From Tetrahymena thermophila SB210 (lineage: Eukaryota; Ciliophora; Oligohymenophorea; Hymenostomatida; Tetrahymenidae), in the NCBI RefSeq assembly GCF_000189635.1, contig NW_002476431.1, positions 434,001-498,000 on the forward strand: a DNA stretch of 64,000 bases. Direction: 5' to 3'. The notes under the pieces were generated by a model. It did not search any database and was not told the origin of the DNA. It was given only the letters and a program-made list of their open reading frames with translations. The position numbers were made by a program, and so were the translations under genes. This document shows, piece after piece, positions 37,051 to 50,538 of this stretch (positions are counted from its first letter, which is position 1; each line of letters begins with the position of its first letter).

Positions 37051-40000
37051 ATGGCTACAAAACTAGAACCCGATTATAAAACTAGAATAGAAATATAAAT
37101 TTAAACACTAGTTAAAGGTTTAATTAGTTCCATGACTGATTTTGATGTAATTTCTACTCACTCAATATTTTATTATAAAAAACATGTTTATTAGAAGCAT
37201 TCCTTTATTCTAATTTAGGAAAATGATGAAAACTTTACTATAGCCTTTGAATACATTATATCAAATATAAAAAATCATAGGTTCCTAACAGTTGATAAAT
37301 TTAGAGTAAAGCGAGAGTTAAATGGGTAATACTTATTTACTTATGCTTACATTTAATGGTTTTTATAAAATTAATTCCTAAAAAATACTTTAGTTTACAA
37401 GAAAAGTTTGAGATACATCTTCAAAAGAATAAGTCTGAAAAATTGTAAAAATTAGTTGATAAATTTATGGAAAAAAAGCTAAAACCTCATGTGCCAGATA
37501 TTCATTATTCAATCCTTCAGTTCTTGCTATTAATGTCAAATAATCCTATTTCTTCACATTAAGAGGGAGATGATTTCGACAAAAAATATTAAGCAAATAA
37601 AGAAAAATTGTAAACTTAATAAAGCTTTCAAGAATCTATGAAAGCTGCAGATCTTAAATTTCAAATTTAAAATAATTAAATATTAGAAATGTAAAAGGCA
37701 TTACTTTAAGTAATATTTTCTATTACTTATTTATTTTGCTAATAAAATATTTATTAAAAATTCAAAAGAAATATGATGAGGATTACGTTTTTGAAAGCAG
37801 TAGTGAAGAAAGTGAGCTTGATGAAGAGGAATAGGACGAAAACGAACAAGAAGAAATTGAAAATGTTTCAGGATTAAATAAAGAAGATAAAACAAAATAT
37901 TTTAATAAAAATTCAAATATATTTGAATAAAAAAAGTTTGATGTTTTTAGTAATGAGAATCAGTCAACTAAAAAACAAGGAATAATAAAAAATATATCAA
38001 GCTTATCAAATGCAGATAAATCAGTTGATTAAAGCAAAATAGTTTCATTTAGAAATGCTAATGATTCTGGTATTCACCGCTAAAAGGATTCACTATTATA
38101 AGTTACTAACTTAAATTAAAACGATACGTATGATCAAGTAAAGTAATAGAATGATAATGCTTCCAGTGTATATCTAAGAGGTATATAAACGAATTAATCT
38201 TTTTGGAATATTACTCAATAAAGTATATTAAAGAAATCATCATTACAAAAGCGAAGCTATGAGGAATTCCTCTCAGAATAAAAGAAGGAAGAAGAAAAGC
38301 AACTTTTTTTAGCAGCCAGATAATTTACTAAGAATGATTTATTCAAAGATCCTAATAGTCTTGCTCAAATCTATGAAAATTATATCAAAGAGAATTTAAG
38401 TAGGACTGTAAATACCTAGATAAGCTCAAACGGAGATTCCTAAATATAGTTGAATCATTGGATATACTAAAATAAAACTGAGCGCTAAATTATATAGGAT
38501 ATAATTTTAATGCTTTAAAATTAACCAAGTTAAACCTTTGTGTTAGTTGATGAGCAGCCCCCATAATTTAAGCTCAAAAAAAAGATATAAGTGAATCACC
38601 TAACACCTTCAACTCTTGAAAATATGATTGATTGTTGCATAGATTTTGCAAATTAGCTATTAAAATTTTAGTTTTACAGAGAATAGTATGATAAATTAGA
38701 AATAGGAACTACTTTCTAAGCCTTTCTAGCCTCAATTCAGGCATTTTACTAATAATTCTAACAATTTTTAAATGCATTTCATTTAGTGTTTTTGCATCAA
38801 TCTGCTTAAAGTATCATTTTATATTAACATATTTTTTCTTTTCAAAAAATGTTCTATTAAAAATATAAAAAAATAGTAAAGAGAAATGAAATTTAAGTCA
38901 CTCTTGAAGAAAAATATAAGTTCATGCTTGATAAGACTGTTTCTTTGATTGAATTATTTAAAGGTTTAAGGGAATATTAAATGGAGATGAGAATGATGAT
39001 GAACACTTTAGAAGGAGCTATTGAGATATTTAAAAAGTAAAACTTGAAGGAACAAAATACAGAAATGATTGATGAAAGTAATGCAAATTAACATGAGGAT
39101 AATAAGAATGTTTAGAGCTACATAGCTTGCTAAGTCATAGATTTTTTATATTTTTAGCTATAAATTAACAGTTAACATTATTGCTAGTACTCTCATTTAT
39201 AATAACTGAACTGCTAGCTTTTTATACTTTCAATTGAGCCTTATCTATCCATACTAAATGATTGGCTTCATGGTGGTTTTTTTTATGACAAATACTCTGA
39301 ATTCTTTATAAAAAATAATATTAGAAACTAAAATTAGCAGTAGACATAATAGATTTATTAGCATATTGATCATTAGATAAACTGGGTCAAGGATTTTTCG
39401 ATTAGACTTTATCAAGTAATTTACTTTTTCATATAATTTAGTTTGAAAATCTACATTTTAATCCTTTTTAAAAAAGGTAGAGTAATCTTAAAATAAAAGT
39501 GCCACTCCTTAATTTTTGTAAAAATTTGAGTAGACAATCCTTTAAATTGGTAAAAATGTAAGATTAATAGGGTATATTCTTAACGAGCATGATTAAAGAG
39601 TATTTGTGGAACAAAAAGTAAAAAAATAAATTAGCGAATTATAATATATTAAAAAATATTTTTATTAAAGCTAAAAATTGAAGATATAAGAGAATAGATA
39701 AAAAACTAAATTTCTGAAGCTATTGAGAGGATAGATAAGAGCTAATAAAATTCTGTAGATATATGCAATGAAATACTAAAAAATAATTAGCAATAACCAG
39801 AAAAGTAAAATGTTTTAGACATTGAAAGTGCATAAAATAAAAACTAAATTACATTATAATAAAATAATACACATCAATAAGATAAAACCAAAGATTAGCC
39901 AAAGCAAATTTTAAAAAATTTGAGTATATCCTCAATATTAAAATAAAAGAACTAATTCAAATAATAAAAAGAAAGAGATATCTTTTAGCTAAAAGAATAA

Positions 40001-41692
40001 ACTCATAATTTCGATAAGAACTCTTTGCATTAATCAATTATTGTTGATGAAAATTAAATGTAGGAAGAATTAGATAATTCAAAAATTAAGGACAACCCTT
40101 TTAACATATTTACAATGAATCATAGTGAAATATTTAATTAGTCTGTGTTCACGATTTAAGATTCATTTTTAAATCAAGTTATTCCTGAGCTTAAAGTAAG
40201 TTATATAAGTATTTTTTTGTATTTTTTTATATGATTTTTAAAAAAAAGCAAATAAACACGAATGTAGTCTAAAAGAACGAGAAAGTCAACCTAAATAAAA
40301 AGATAAATTAGCTCCTAGATAAAAAAGGATTTACAAGCTAATTCATGAGGTTATTTGATTTATCAATAGAGTTTAGCATAAATTAAATGGATAGATAAGT
40401 TAAGAAATATTTAGGATCTATTTTAATGAATGATTTTAAACTGTTAGAGCATTTTTAAGCTTTAAGGCATATTTATTTTATGGAAAACGGATTTATAAGC
40501 ACTGAATTTTTAAATTACTTATTTGATAACTTAGAAACTTATGATACACTGAAAAACTCATCTAGTTTAAAGAACTATTTCAAAGAGCTAATTACAAATT
40601 CAAACTAGCCATTTATAAGAAATCTAAGTGAGTACTTTTCAATAGAAGTTCTTCATGATCCCGTTAACACTTATCTAAAAAATTTAAAAATAAAATTCGA
40701 TGTAAAATTTATAATTAAAGGAATATTAAAAAATAAAAATTTTAACTTAGGCTCCTTACCCATTAGATGCGATATTCGATCAAGATTCTATATTCTTATA
40801 TAATCATATATACTAGTTCTTACTCCTGTTAAAAAAATCATAGCATTTCTTGCTTGACAAAAAGTAAATTTTTCAAAAGTTTTATTTTTTAAATTTACCT
40901 TTATTTTTTAAAAGCTACTACTTGAAGAAAATGAGATTTTTTGATGATTCTAGGATGAAGAATAAATTAAATTTATCTCAAAAAAAATAAAAAAATTTAA
41001 AATCCTAAAAAAATATTTATTCTGATTCTGATGATGATGAAATTTACAGAGGAAATAGCTAAATGGATGAAGAGGTAGACTTAGAAGAGTAAGCAAGGCT
41101 AAACAAGGAAATTAAAAACATAAAATGGAAAATGTGTTTGCTTTAAAAATAATTTTTGAACTTTACTAATTCATTTTAATATTCAACTTTTGTAATTATA
41201 ATTTAAGAAATTACATAGTAGTTTTTAAATGAAGTATCTTAAGAATATAATATTGCAAGCTTTATTGATATGCACAAGCAATATTTAAAGAAGATAGCTG
41301 ACTTATGTTTCCTTTCGAAAAAAACTGAAAATATTTTCCCAATTATATCAAGTCTTCTTAAATATTGCTGTGATTTTCATGCTTTAATTTAGAGACTTGA
41401 AGCAACCGAAACACTGGATTTATATACCATGAAGGGTGAATTATAAAGAATAAAGTCTGATTTTGCTTCCTTAAAATAAAATTTTGATAGACACAATATT
41501 CTAATAATCAGCTTTTTGTAGAAATATGGCGACATAGGACTAAAATAAGAATGTAAATTAATAAATAACCTTAAATTAAGTTATGGAAATTATTTTTTAA
41601 AAATAGGGGTCCCTCTTAATACAGCTTTAGACTTTAATAATTTTTACGTAAAAGAAGATGAAAGAAAAAACTTGTTTGATAAAAATTTTTGA
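37051..41692 (+). CDS. Gamma-tubulin complex component (GCP family)
   Basis: Starts MATKLEPDYKTRIEIQIQTL and runs for about 1,400 residues over several short introns. The N-terminal third has coiled coil and a very acidic stretch (SSSEESELDEEEQDENEQEE). GCP features then appear in family order: ERQIIQDIILMLQNQPSQTF (start of the N-terminal grip domain), YDKLEIGTTFQAFLASIQAF, the hallmark LNDWLHGGFFYDKYSEFFI, and NWVKDFSIRLY. The C-terminal gamma-tubulin-binding domain follows (LLEHFQALRHIYFMENGFIS, APYPLDAIFDQDSIFLYNHI, IDMHKQYLKKIADLCFLSKK). The protein should belong to the gamma-tubulin ring complex that nucleates microtubules at basal bodies. Its length and acidic insert between the grip domains suggest GCP5 or GCP6 rather than GCP2-4. 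This is inferred from architecture alone. It ends at TGA 41690-41692. Confidence 0.87.
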
Positions 41693-42154
41693 CTTAAATT
41701 AAAAAAAATTCCATTAAATAGTAATATATTTTTTATATTTATTTTGTCCTTTATAAAATTTAAACATAAATCAAAAAACATTTTATTATTTTAAAGTATG
41801 CATTCATGGTTGTATGTATAAATGATTGTGTGTATATAAGTAGGTAGTGTTGTTATATTGAGGAAATGAGTGAAAAAACATATGAATTTAAATTTTGAAC
41901 ATAAGTTGATAATTATATAAGTTTAATAGATATAATGAATGTTAAGACAAATATTAAAAGAGTGATGAATGAATGAATGATTCAATGAATTAATGAGCGA
42001 GAGTGAATTTAACTATTTTAACTATTTCAGAAAAATGTTGTCATCAATAAATAATTATTTAAGTTATAAGTTTAAAACTTTTGCTGCTTTCTTTAGGATA
42101 CAATTTATTATTTTTGTGTATTTTTTGTTTACTTCTTCACTCTCATCAAACATT
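41693..42154. other. Convergent 3' spacer with ATGA repeats
   Basis: A+T-rich sequence between the ends of two convergent genes. It contains a short imperfect (ATGA)n microsatellite at about 41962-42000. It is probably 3' UTR sequence. Confidence 0.45.
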
Positions 42155-44895
42155 TCATTTCTTTGCTATAGTAGATTTTCCATACTTTGCAGAGTTTGTT
42201 GGAGTACCTATAGTACCTGCAGATTTAGGAGAGTTAGAGGATTCATCGCATTTAGAAGGATTGTGCTTCATTGATTTTTCTATATTCATTTTGTTAACTG
42301 AATTGCAAACAGGAGAGTTTTCCTCACCAACATCACAATTTTCTTCGTATTCATCATCTCTACCTTTTCTTTCTTCGTTACCACCAAATTATGAGGTGTG
42401 ATAACTGTTTTTGATCAATGTTGCCTTGAATAGTGAATTGTTGTTAGATTTACGGCTAGAGGGAGTGCCGGTCATATTTTAATCTATACTGTCTGATCTT
42501 CCTTTATTAAAGATACTTGCACCAGGACCTGAAGAAGTATTTTTTCTTTCAAGATTAGTGATAGATGAGTTAGAGTAAGTTGAGAGAGATCCGATAGTAT
42601 TCACATTACCATTGATTGGTAATTTTCCAGTTGAGTGTAAAGCTAAAGATCCAATCATTTCTTAAGAGTCTAACTATTTGTTACGAACATTAGCTAAGAA
42701 TTCTACTTCATAAGATCCCAAGTTGCCACAAGAAATATCGCCAGGTTAATATTCTCCATCGAGATGCAAGAAAGGATGTTATAAGCATTAAGTAGCTGAA
42801 AATCTGTGTTCAGGACGAGCATCTAACATTTTTTTGAGTAAATCTTTGGCAGCATTAGAAATTTTTTCAAACTCTGGTAAATCATATCTAATTTCGCAAG
42901 CCTTATTTGCTCTTAGAATCTACTTATAGTCCTTTCCTTAGAATGGCTACTTTCCTACTAATAAGAGATAGAATATTATACCAGCAGAGAAAATATCGCA
43001 CTAAGTAGTGTAAAAAGGATCACCTTCCTAATATTTTAAAAAATAATTTGCATTAATTAAAATAGATTAAAAACAAAACAATATAAGAATTAAAATGTCT
43101 ATTTGTTATCAAAATTTATTGTTAATAAATAAAAATTGCTTTTGTTTGTTTATTTTAGTTACTTATTAGAAAAATAAGTCAGTTGTAGATAAATAAATAG
43201 CTATTTAAATATTTAAACTATATTTTGCTTGACTATAATTACTTAATTTTTTATTCATTCATTCATTATTTTATTTATTTATTTTTAGATATTTTTTTAA
43301 AAAAGTTTATTTCAAATTCCTTAATTATTTTTAATTAGTTTAAAAAAAAAATTTGACTCATTCATTATTTAAATAATTAGATAGATCTACCTATTTTTTA
43401 TTAATGCTAAATATTAAATTGTTCTTCCATTTTTAACTTCAGCTAAATTATATTTTAAACTATAAACCTAAAGCTGATTTTAAAATGTTTTTTTATTAGA
43501 TGGTATGATATGGCTATACTATTTATTATATAGAACCTAATTTAAATAATTATGATGACTAAATAATTTAAGAATAAGCGCTTGATTGGTATCTTTGATT
43601 GTTTTTGGTGTATTTAGCAACTCAATAAAAAAACTATTAAATCCTAAATAATGAACAATAAATTGTAAGATTTTAGGTTTATAATATAGATACATCTAAT
43701 TTTTAATCTTTGTAGCATTTTAAATAAGTAGAAATTAAATATAATTTACTGCATAAGTTATGATTGCTGGCAAAAAATTAGCAAAATGATGCAATTTAAT
43801 TTGATTTTTATAATTTTTAGGAAATAATGTTAAAATAGAATTAAAAATAAACTGGTTTTCTTATATTGATTATTAAATTGATAAGATGATGTGACTTGTT
43901 TAGTTTAAAAATCATTATTTATTTACCTTGTAAAGGAGAACTTCAGGAGCTACAAAACCAGGAGTACCGCAACGTTTAAACAAAATATTAGGAATATCTA
44001 TACGAGTAGCAAGACCAAAATCAGCAACGACAATTTCAGAATCAGATTATTTTGACTTTAAAAGGAGATTTTCTGGCTTTAAATCTCTATGCATGATATT
44101 CTTCTAATGGAGATGCTCTAAGGCTAAAATAAGATTACGTATTAGGACACGGAGCTCCTTTTCATTTATAGATCCTTTTTCACGAATACGATGAAGTAAT
44201 TCACCACCATTCAAGAGATCAACAACAAAGTAAATGGAGTTAGTGGTTTCGTATACTTCATAAAGACGGATTAAATGATCATTGTTCAATTAACGCATAA
44301 TCGAAATTTCATTTATTAAGGACTCTTTACCTTTGTGCTAATTTTGCATGAATTCTTTATTGAAGGCTTTAATTGCATATTAGATATTTTATGACTTCTT
44401 TGTTGCAAGATAGACTTTAGCAAAAGAACCTTTACCAATCATCTTGGTTACAATAAACTCTTCATGAAAAGTACTTTAAATACAACGATAGATAAGGACA
44501 TTTTTCCAATTCTTGTAGAGTAAGTTATCATTTGTGTAGAATTCAATTGATTTGCCGTTACGGGAAAGACGGAATCCATGAACATTATTAGGATTACTGT
44601 CCAAGCTTGTGTCTATAGTTTTAGCATCCTAAACCTCTATCAAGAGGTCCATCTTAACGCAAGTTAAATCCATAAAACCACAAAGTACTTCATTTTTTTT
44701 AACTTAATAGAGTCCTTCTTCAGTGAGAACGTAGTAGATTTGCTTAGATTTACCTACTTTCTTTGATCTCTTATAAAATTGATTGCATAAATAAACAGTT
44801 TCAAGGTTGCTAACAGTCTTATTGCCGGGTACTGGATCCCAGATTTTCTTTTGTAATTTTCCATAATCGTCGTCAAAAAATGATGCAGGCTTCAT
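42155..44895 (-). CDS. PH-domain serine/threonine protein kinase (CAMK-like)
   Basis: Starts MKPASFFDDDYGKLQKKIWD. A PH-like domain (about residues 25-140) includes KQIYYVLTEEGLYYQVKKNE, GFRLSRNGKSIEFYTNDNLL and NWKNVLIY. The kinase domain follows: glycine loop MIGKGSFAKVYLATKK, Lys in YAIKAF, HRDLKPENLLLKS with the catalytic Asp, ADFGLATRI, then RCGTPGFVAPEVLLYK, DIFSAGIIFYLLLVGKQPF and PEHRFSATQCLQHPFL. All catalytic residues are present. The HRDLKPENLLLKS loop and G-T-P-x-F-V-A-P-E motif fit the calcium/calmodulin kinase group, but there are no EF-hands. A 200-residue Ser/Asn-rich tail ends KYGKSTIAKK. The PH domain suggests recruitment to phosphoinositide membranes (inference). An unusually long intron splits the activation segment from the C-lobe. 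Confidence 0.93.
43028..43926 (-). other. 899-base intron in the PH-kinase gene
   Basis: The donor CAAG/GTAAAT and acceptor ATTAG/GAAGG join LLYK to EGDPFYTTQ in frame within the kinase C-lobe. Most introns in this window are 47-80 bases, so this one is more than ten times the norm. It contains ATTC and ATTT tetranucleotide repeats near 43255-43285 and no recognisable gene or transposon ends. Confidence 0.75.
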
Positions 44896-47302
44896 CTTAA
44901 ATATAATTAAATAATTTCAATAATTAGTGTGATTGATAATGTAAAAATCTAAATGTCGTAGTTAAATTCTTTATATTTGAAGAAGAAAGGAAAATAAGTT
45001 ACTCTATAGTTGGTATTTCTTCTGTTTGTATTATTTATAAGAGGTTGGTTATTTCAATTTTCTTCTTTTTCTCTAAAACTAAGTTATTTAATTCCTTTTC
45101 TTTTTCGGTTTTTACAAAGTGAGTTGTCTCTCTCTTTTCTTTTTATTTTTTTCTTTTTCTGCTTCTTTCAAGTTGTTGGTAAACTAAATATTTATTTTAA
45201 TTTTTTTATAGTTTTTTTTACTTATTTTTTCGCTTGTCCTTTTTATTTGAATATAATTAAAAACTTTATTAATTTATATAAATTTCCCTCTCAGAATAAA
45301 TAAATTATCTTAAACTTGCTTACGTACCCATATTAGATTATTGTTTATAACTTAATGTGATGTTTATTTACAATCTTAAGAATTCTTTCAATTTTTTTTT
45401 TGCTTTCATTAAAATGATAAGATTGTTATTTGAGTTAGCACTTTAAATTTATCAGAGCAGATGATGGTTAATCTCTTCACTTAAATTAGTTTTAAATATT
45501 TATTTGTTCTATTGAAATTTATATGATTTTTATATTTCAAATCTTATTGGCAGACAAAATAGAAAGCCAATTTTTTTTTTTTTTCAAGCTAATACTCTAG
45601 GAACTGATTCGCTTATTCTAGTTTAAAAAAATATTTAAATATTTTGTTTGTATGTTTTTTCACGTAAAAAAGACAATCGTTTAATTTATTTTTATATTAC
45701 TCATAAAATTGTGATTATTCAAGTTATTAAAGATTTAAATTTGTAAAATATATTTCAATTAAAAATATATTAATTACTACTAATTACTTATTTAAATACA
45801 TTAAAATATAAAATTCCACTTAAAAGATGTTCTATACAGTAATATTTGTACAATAATATGATATTAAATGAAGTGCTAAGTCATAATGTAAGATAAAGTA
45901 AGTTGGAGTATTTTTGTTTAAAGCCACTATTTTTTCTTCCAGTAAAATTAAATTATTAAAAAAAAATTAAGTTTTTTTTGGAGCAAATCAAAAAAATCTT
46001 ACAATCATATTTTAATTTAGAAATCTGTAAATTATTAAAGTGTAAAATATATTATAGTACATACTAGCTATCAATTTTTTTATTCATTTATGATTAAAAC
46101 TAAGTTAAATTGGTAATCATATTAAATTTCATGCATATAATTGTAACTAAGTTTAAATTTTTTAGATTTTGTAAGAAATTGAGGTAAAAAAGTTTAATTA
46201 ACTTCAATTTTTTTATGATAAAAAAGTTAATAAGATCGATGACCAATTTTATGAAAAAGATTTGTAAAAAAACATAATCAAATCATTAATTAATTTATTT
46301 TTTTGGGGTACTCTAGAATTTTAATTCCTTTAATACAATCAAATTAAATAAAACACATAATTATTTCTTTTTTCTTTTAGAAACAAAAAAATCCTATTTA
46401 TTGAAGATAAATACATACATATCCTTCTATTTGTCTTCTATCTTTATTTGTTAATTATTTTATTTATTGCATTAATATTTTTGTTTAAAATAATCCTAGC
46501 TGCTTAGGATAAATTTAATTTTATCAATTTACACATAATAAATTTGTTTTAATTTAATTAATTTTAGGTAGGCACTTATCTTAGAAAAATGAAGAGATAA
46601 ATATTAAAATTATCAAAATGCATGCATACAGTATATAAAATTAAATATAAATATATTTATAAAAATGGTAATTAATTTATTTGTTTATTTAATTATTTGA
46701 GAATAATAAATTTTGAAAAATAGCTGAAATTATATTTTTTAATTAATTTATTTATTTAACTTTGCACATTTTTTAATTAATGATTAAGATTAATTGAACT
46801 AGAATTTTTTTCTCTATTTGTTTAAAAGTGCAAAATTATTGCTATAAAAATATGATGATTTTTTATTTTATTCAGATTATTTTTTAATTTCGCTATTTAG
46901 CTTTTAGAGAGTAAGAAGGCTCAGTAGGTTTTATTTTTAGTAACTATAAAATGTATGAGTTTAGTTAATTAAGATAAATAATTTAATGATATTTTTTTAA
47001 ATCGTTCATTATCTAAAAATTTCTGAATTCATTTTATGTTCTAATTTATACAAATAAAATTTAAAAAAGAATTTAACACACAAATATTTATCTAATCTCT
47101 CTCTTTCACTCTATATTGACAAGTGCCTTGATATTCATTTGTAAAAACACACTCAAAATAAAACATCTTTTTTTTAAATTTGTGCTCTATTTTTACTTAG
47201 TTAATTAGCATCATGAAAATATTGTATTTAAAAGTAAAAAAAAAACAAAATAATTAAATTATATTATTCCTTAACACTCTTAACTTTCCTTGATAGGACA
47301 AG
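44896..47302. other. 2.4-kb gene-free region
   Basis: A+T-rich DNA between the kinase start and the end of the CRAL-TRIO gene. The first 400 bases are pyrimidine-rich on the plus strand, and a run of 16 T lies near 45570-45586. These probably belong to the kinase promoter or leader. I see no RNA gene, repeat family or coding signal. Confidence 0.45.
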
Positions 47303-49684
47303 TCAGGCATGAAGGAAGTATGATTACAAAATTTTTGTGAAATTACTGAAATATGCACTTTGTTTTCCATATTGCGAATAGAAAGATTATTAAGAAATAT
47401 TTTAATTAAATTAATTATTACGCTTAACTATAACCAGATTTATTGAAGGTTCATCGCCAACTTTCTCAATGTATGTTTCATGAGCTACAGAGACATTATC
47501 TGCCATATTTGATGTTACATGTGATTGATCTTAATTAACCCATCCCATTTTATTTTAGTTTGATTGCTTTTCATCGTTATCTTCATCGAACTCTTCAATT
47601 TAATTTTTTGAAAGATCTTCTTTACCAAATTGGGCTAATGAAGATTTTGGAGGCTTATACTACACACTTTTATGCATATTTTATATATTACTATTATTTT
47701 AAGATTAATTTCCTGAATTTTATATATCACTGACAATATTTAGGGATCTTTAAATATCAAAATTCTTTTTATGTTCATAGTTTCTTTAAGGAGTTTAAAC
47801 ATCTTATAATTCCCTAGTGCTAAAAATTTCATTTTTTTTCTTAGTAAAACTGATGAGATTTATACTTTCAGGATTGACTTAATTGTTTTCTTCAGATCCT
47901 TCTATATACTCTTTTAAAGTAACATTTCTTTTCAATAATCCTGATTTATATTATTTGTTATATTCATCTTTGCTTTGAAAAATACTATGAAGATTTTCTT
48001 CAATCAATTAGTATTAATTGCTGATAACTTTAGGAGGCCTTTAATTTTAAAAAATAATTTGTTTACTATTATTTACTTTAATTATAGAAAAATCAATTTA
48101 ATTATAAAATTCATTCATTCCTTTAAATATCTTACAATAATTTAAATTAATTAATTTACCAATAATTTTAATTTACAGGCTTTGAATCACCATTATAAGT
48201 GCTTTCTATTTATGATTTGTGACAATGAGTAAAAAGTGGTTTAGGATTACCGTTATTGTAAAAACTTATCTTTTTAATGGTAGCTTCTTCTAAGAATCCC
48301 TTTATAATTTTATAAGGGATAAAAATAGATGAAGGGGTATTGACTACATAGGTTGCAAACATTCTGCTACGATAATTTGAAGAGAGATATCCCATGATTT
48401 ACTTAAGTCCATTTATAGGTAGACTTGATAACCCAATATTACCAAGATCTAAAATAACAACCCAGTTTTCAATCTAATTTATATTTTTTAATGTGTTTTA
48501 TAATATTTATAAACGCTTTTGCTTGTTTGATTTTATATTAATTGTTACATACAAAAAATTATATGTAAATAAAAATACCTAACCAGGAAGCATCATGTTG
48601 TTTAATATAAACTCAAAGAAATAAGTCATACTATCTAATATAAGTTGAATCTTTATCTATTTTAAATTAATTAATGAGTTGATTATTAATAGTTATTATT
48701 AAGTGTTACAATTAAATTATAAATTTGCCTTTCTAGTTAAAAATTTTTTTATTTTGCTATTCTAGGTTGTATATTTTGATTAATTAAAGTAATATAAAAC
48801 TAAATTAAAAAATTAATCAACGAGTGGTAGGTAATAAATCCTTCTTATTCAAACAATTAAATAAAATCTATATTCACTTAATTTTATTTAGTATTTACAA
48901 TTTTTATTATCTTCTATTTCTTAAATTTATATACTCATAAAAAATTAGTTGTTTTTTAGGTAGCATGAATCATATTTATAACTAAAATTTATTTATCTAT
49001 TATCTAAAAAAAATCTAAACTGCTTACATTTTTAAAATTTAATCTCTTCACATTAATCACTAAAACAGGTCTAAATCTATTATCTCTACCATGAACATAG
49101 AATGCACCAGTTTCCTTTTTATGTATAAAATTTTTTATGCTTAGTAATCACTCACAAAAAATAAAAATTTTTAAGTTGTTATGATAATATGCACTAAATT
49201 ATCTACCAAAAATTGTTTGACTTCATCTGTAAATTTTGGAGGGAGAGCTTGAGATCTCCATTCTTAATGAGTTTCCATTGTCTTTAATGTTTTTTCATAC
49301 TTAAACTAATTTGCATACAAAAACCTAAGCTTTTTAGCATTATCCCACCTATTTTTTATCAAAAAATTAATATTAATGACTGTGCATATTTTAATTTTAC
49401 CATTCAATCAACTTAGCCTATTTTTATTTTACATATTATTCAAAATCCTACAGCTGCTACATTTCATATTTATCAAACTCAATTTAACCTTCAAATATTC
49501 TTCTCAACCCTGATTTTCCATCCCCAACTTTTATTTCCTATGCTATATATATTAATTAAACATTTTTATATCAAACCATATTTAAATAAGTGATTATACG
49601 TTATGGAAAGTATAAAAAGGCTTCTTCAGGAATCAGAGGATAATCTGCTTTCGATATCATTACCATAGATTGTTAAATACTCAT
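47303..49684 (-). CDS. CRAL-TRIO (Sec14-like) lipid-binding protein
   Basis: Starts MSIQQSMVMISKADYPLIPE. A helical CRAL-TRIO N-terminal region contains NAKKLRFLYANQFKYEKTLK and ETHQEWRSQALPPKF. The lipid-binding domain has FIHKKETGAFYVHGRDNRFR with PVLVINVKRL, SMTYFFEFILNNMMLPGQIE, NWVVILDLGNIGLSSLPING, LSSNYRSRMFATYVVNTPSS and IPYKIIKGFLEEATIKKISF. These match the strands and the gate helix of Sec14/CRAL-TRIO proteins, which carry phosphoinositides or other lipids between membranes. A polar tail of about 250 residues follows (about 48150-47303) with Ser/Asn/Gln-rich sequence and no further domain. Several short introns are present. Stop choice: the frame stays open past GRNNQFNQ to TGA 47305-47303, so the extreme C-terminus is less certain. 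Confidence 0.86.
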
Positions 49685-50538
49685 TATTATTATTAAATTT
49701 TTAAAAAATTGATTAGAATCCTATTTATTATAATAATTTATTTATGATTAATTGTTTTTTTACAAAACTAATTACTTATTTTTTAATAACTAGCAATATT
49801 AAACACTAAAAAAAATTAAATAAATATAAACTATGAACCTAATTAGAATTACAAGTACTGATTACTCAAAATTAAATATTTGTAAATTCTTTTTTGTTCT
49901 TTCAAAAACAATCTACCTTTTGACAATTACTTTGTATACCTTTAACAAAATGTTAGATTTACAATAAAAGTAGAAAAAAATTTATATTTACATAGTTTTT
50001 TCTTATCAAAATAAAGCCAAATTATCTTTCTAAATAATTTTGATGTTACCTTTTAATTAATAGATTAAATACAGTAGATTCTCGTTAATTAAGGACCAGT
50101 TTAATTAAGGACTTTTTGAGTGGTATTTTAATTATTTTAGTGGATGACTTTTTCAGTTTTTATGATTAAAAAAGTAATAATAAAACAGGCAAAGGTTTAT
50201 AAATAAATTGACTTTTTAGTATTTTTGAAGTACAAAATACCTAATTAATCATTTAATTAGAAAAATTTTAATTGATTAAATTTATAACTTTAAAAATAGA
50301 CTAAAGATAAATTAAATAAAAAATTAATTTGATAAAGTGTTTTTAAAAAAATAAATTTGTTAAGCTTTTCTAAAAATATAGAGAAAAATTCAGCAAATTT
50401 TACTTAAATTTTGTTATTTCTTAAGTATTTTAGTTATAAAATGAAAACTGTATACATAGGAGATATTATTATTAAATTAGTTAATTAAAAGTAATTATTT
50501 TTTAGAGTTTGATATTAAATTATATTTAAATGATAGAA
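49685..50538. other. Spacer with transposon-end-like motif
   Basis: About 850 bases between two minus-strand genes. At 50081-50135 it carries a pogo/Tigger-like end motif, listed separately. The rest is A+T-rich and featureless. Confidence 0.45.
50081..50135 (+). mobile_element. Possible pogo/Tigger-like transposon terminus, solo
   Basis: The sequence begins ACAGTAGATTCTCGTTAATT and contains two copies of TTAATTAAGGAC spaced 18 bases apart, followed by a T run. Many Tc1/mariner-superfamily pogo-like elements end in CAGTAGA...CTCG followed by paired AATTCGAACC-like subrepeats. No inverted partner and no transposase frame were found nearby, so at most this is a solo end or a remnant. Confidence 0.3.

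Noticed and set aside
45010-45303. 97-residue hydrophobic Phe/Leu-rich plus-strand frame upstream of the PH-kinase
   Set aside because: It is a T-rich tract read as Phe/Leu/Ser, opposite the kinase leader, with no second-site support. Most likely promoter or leader sequence.
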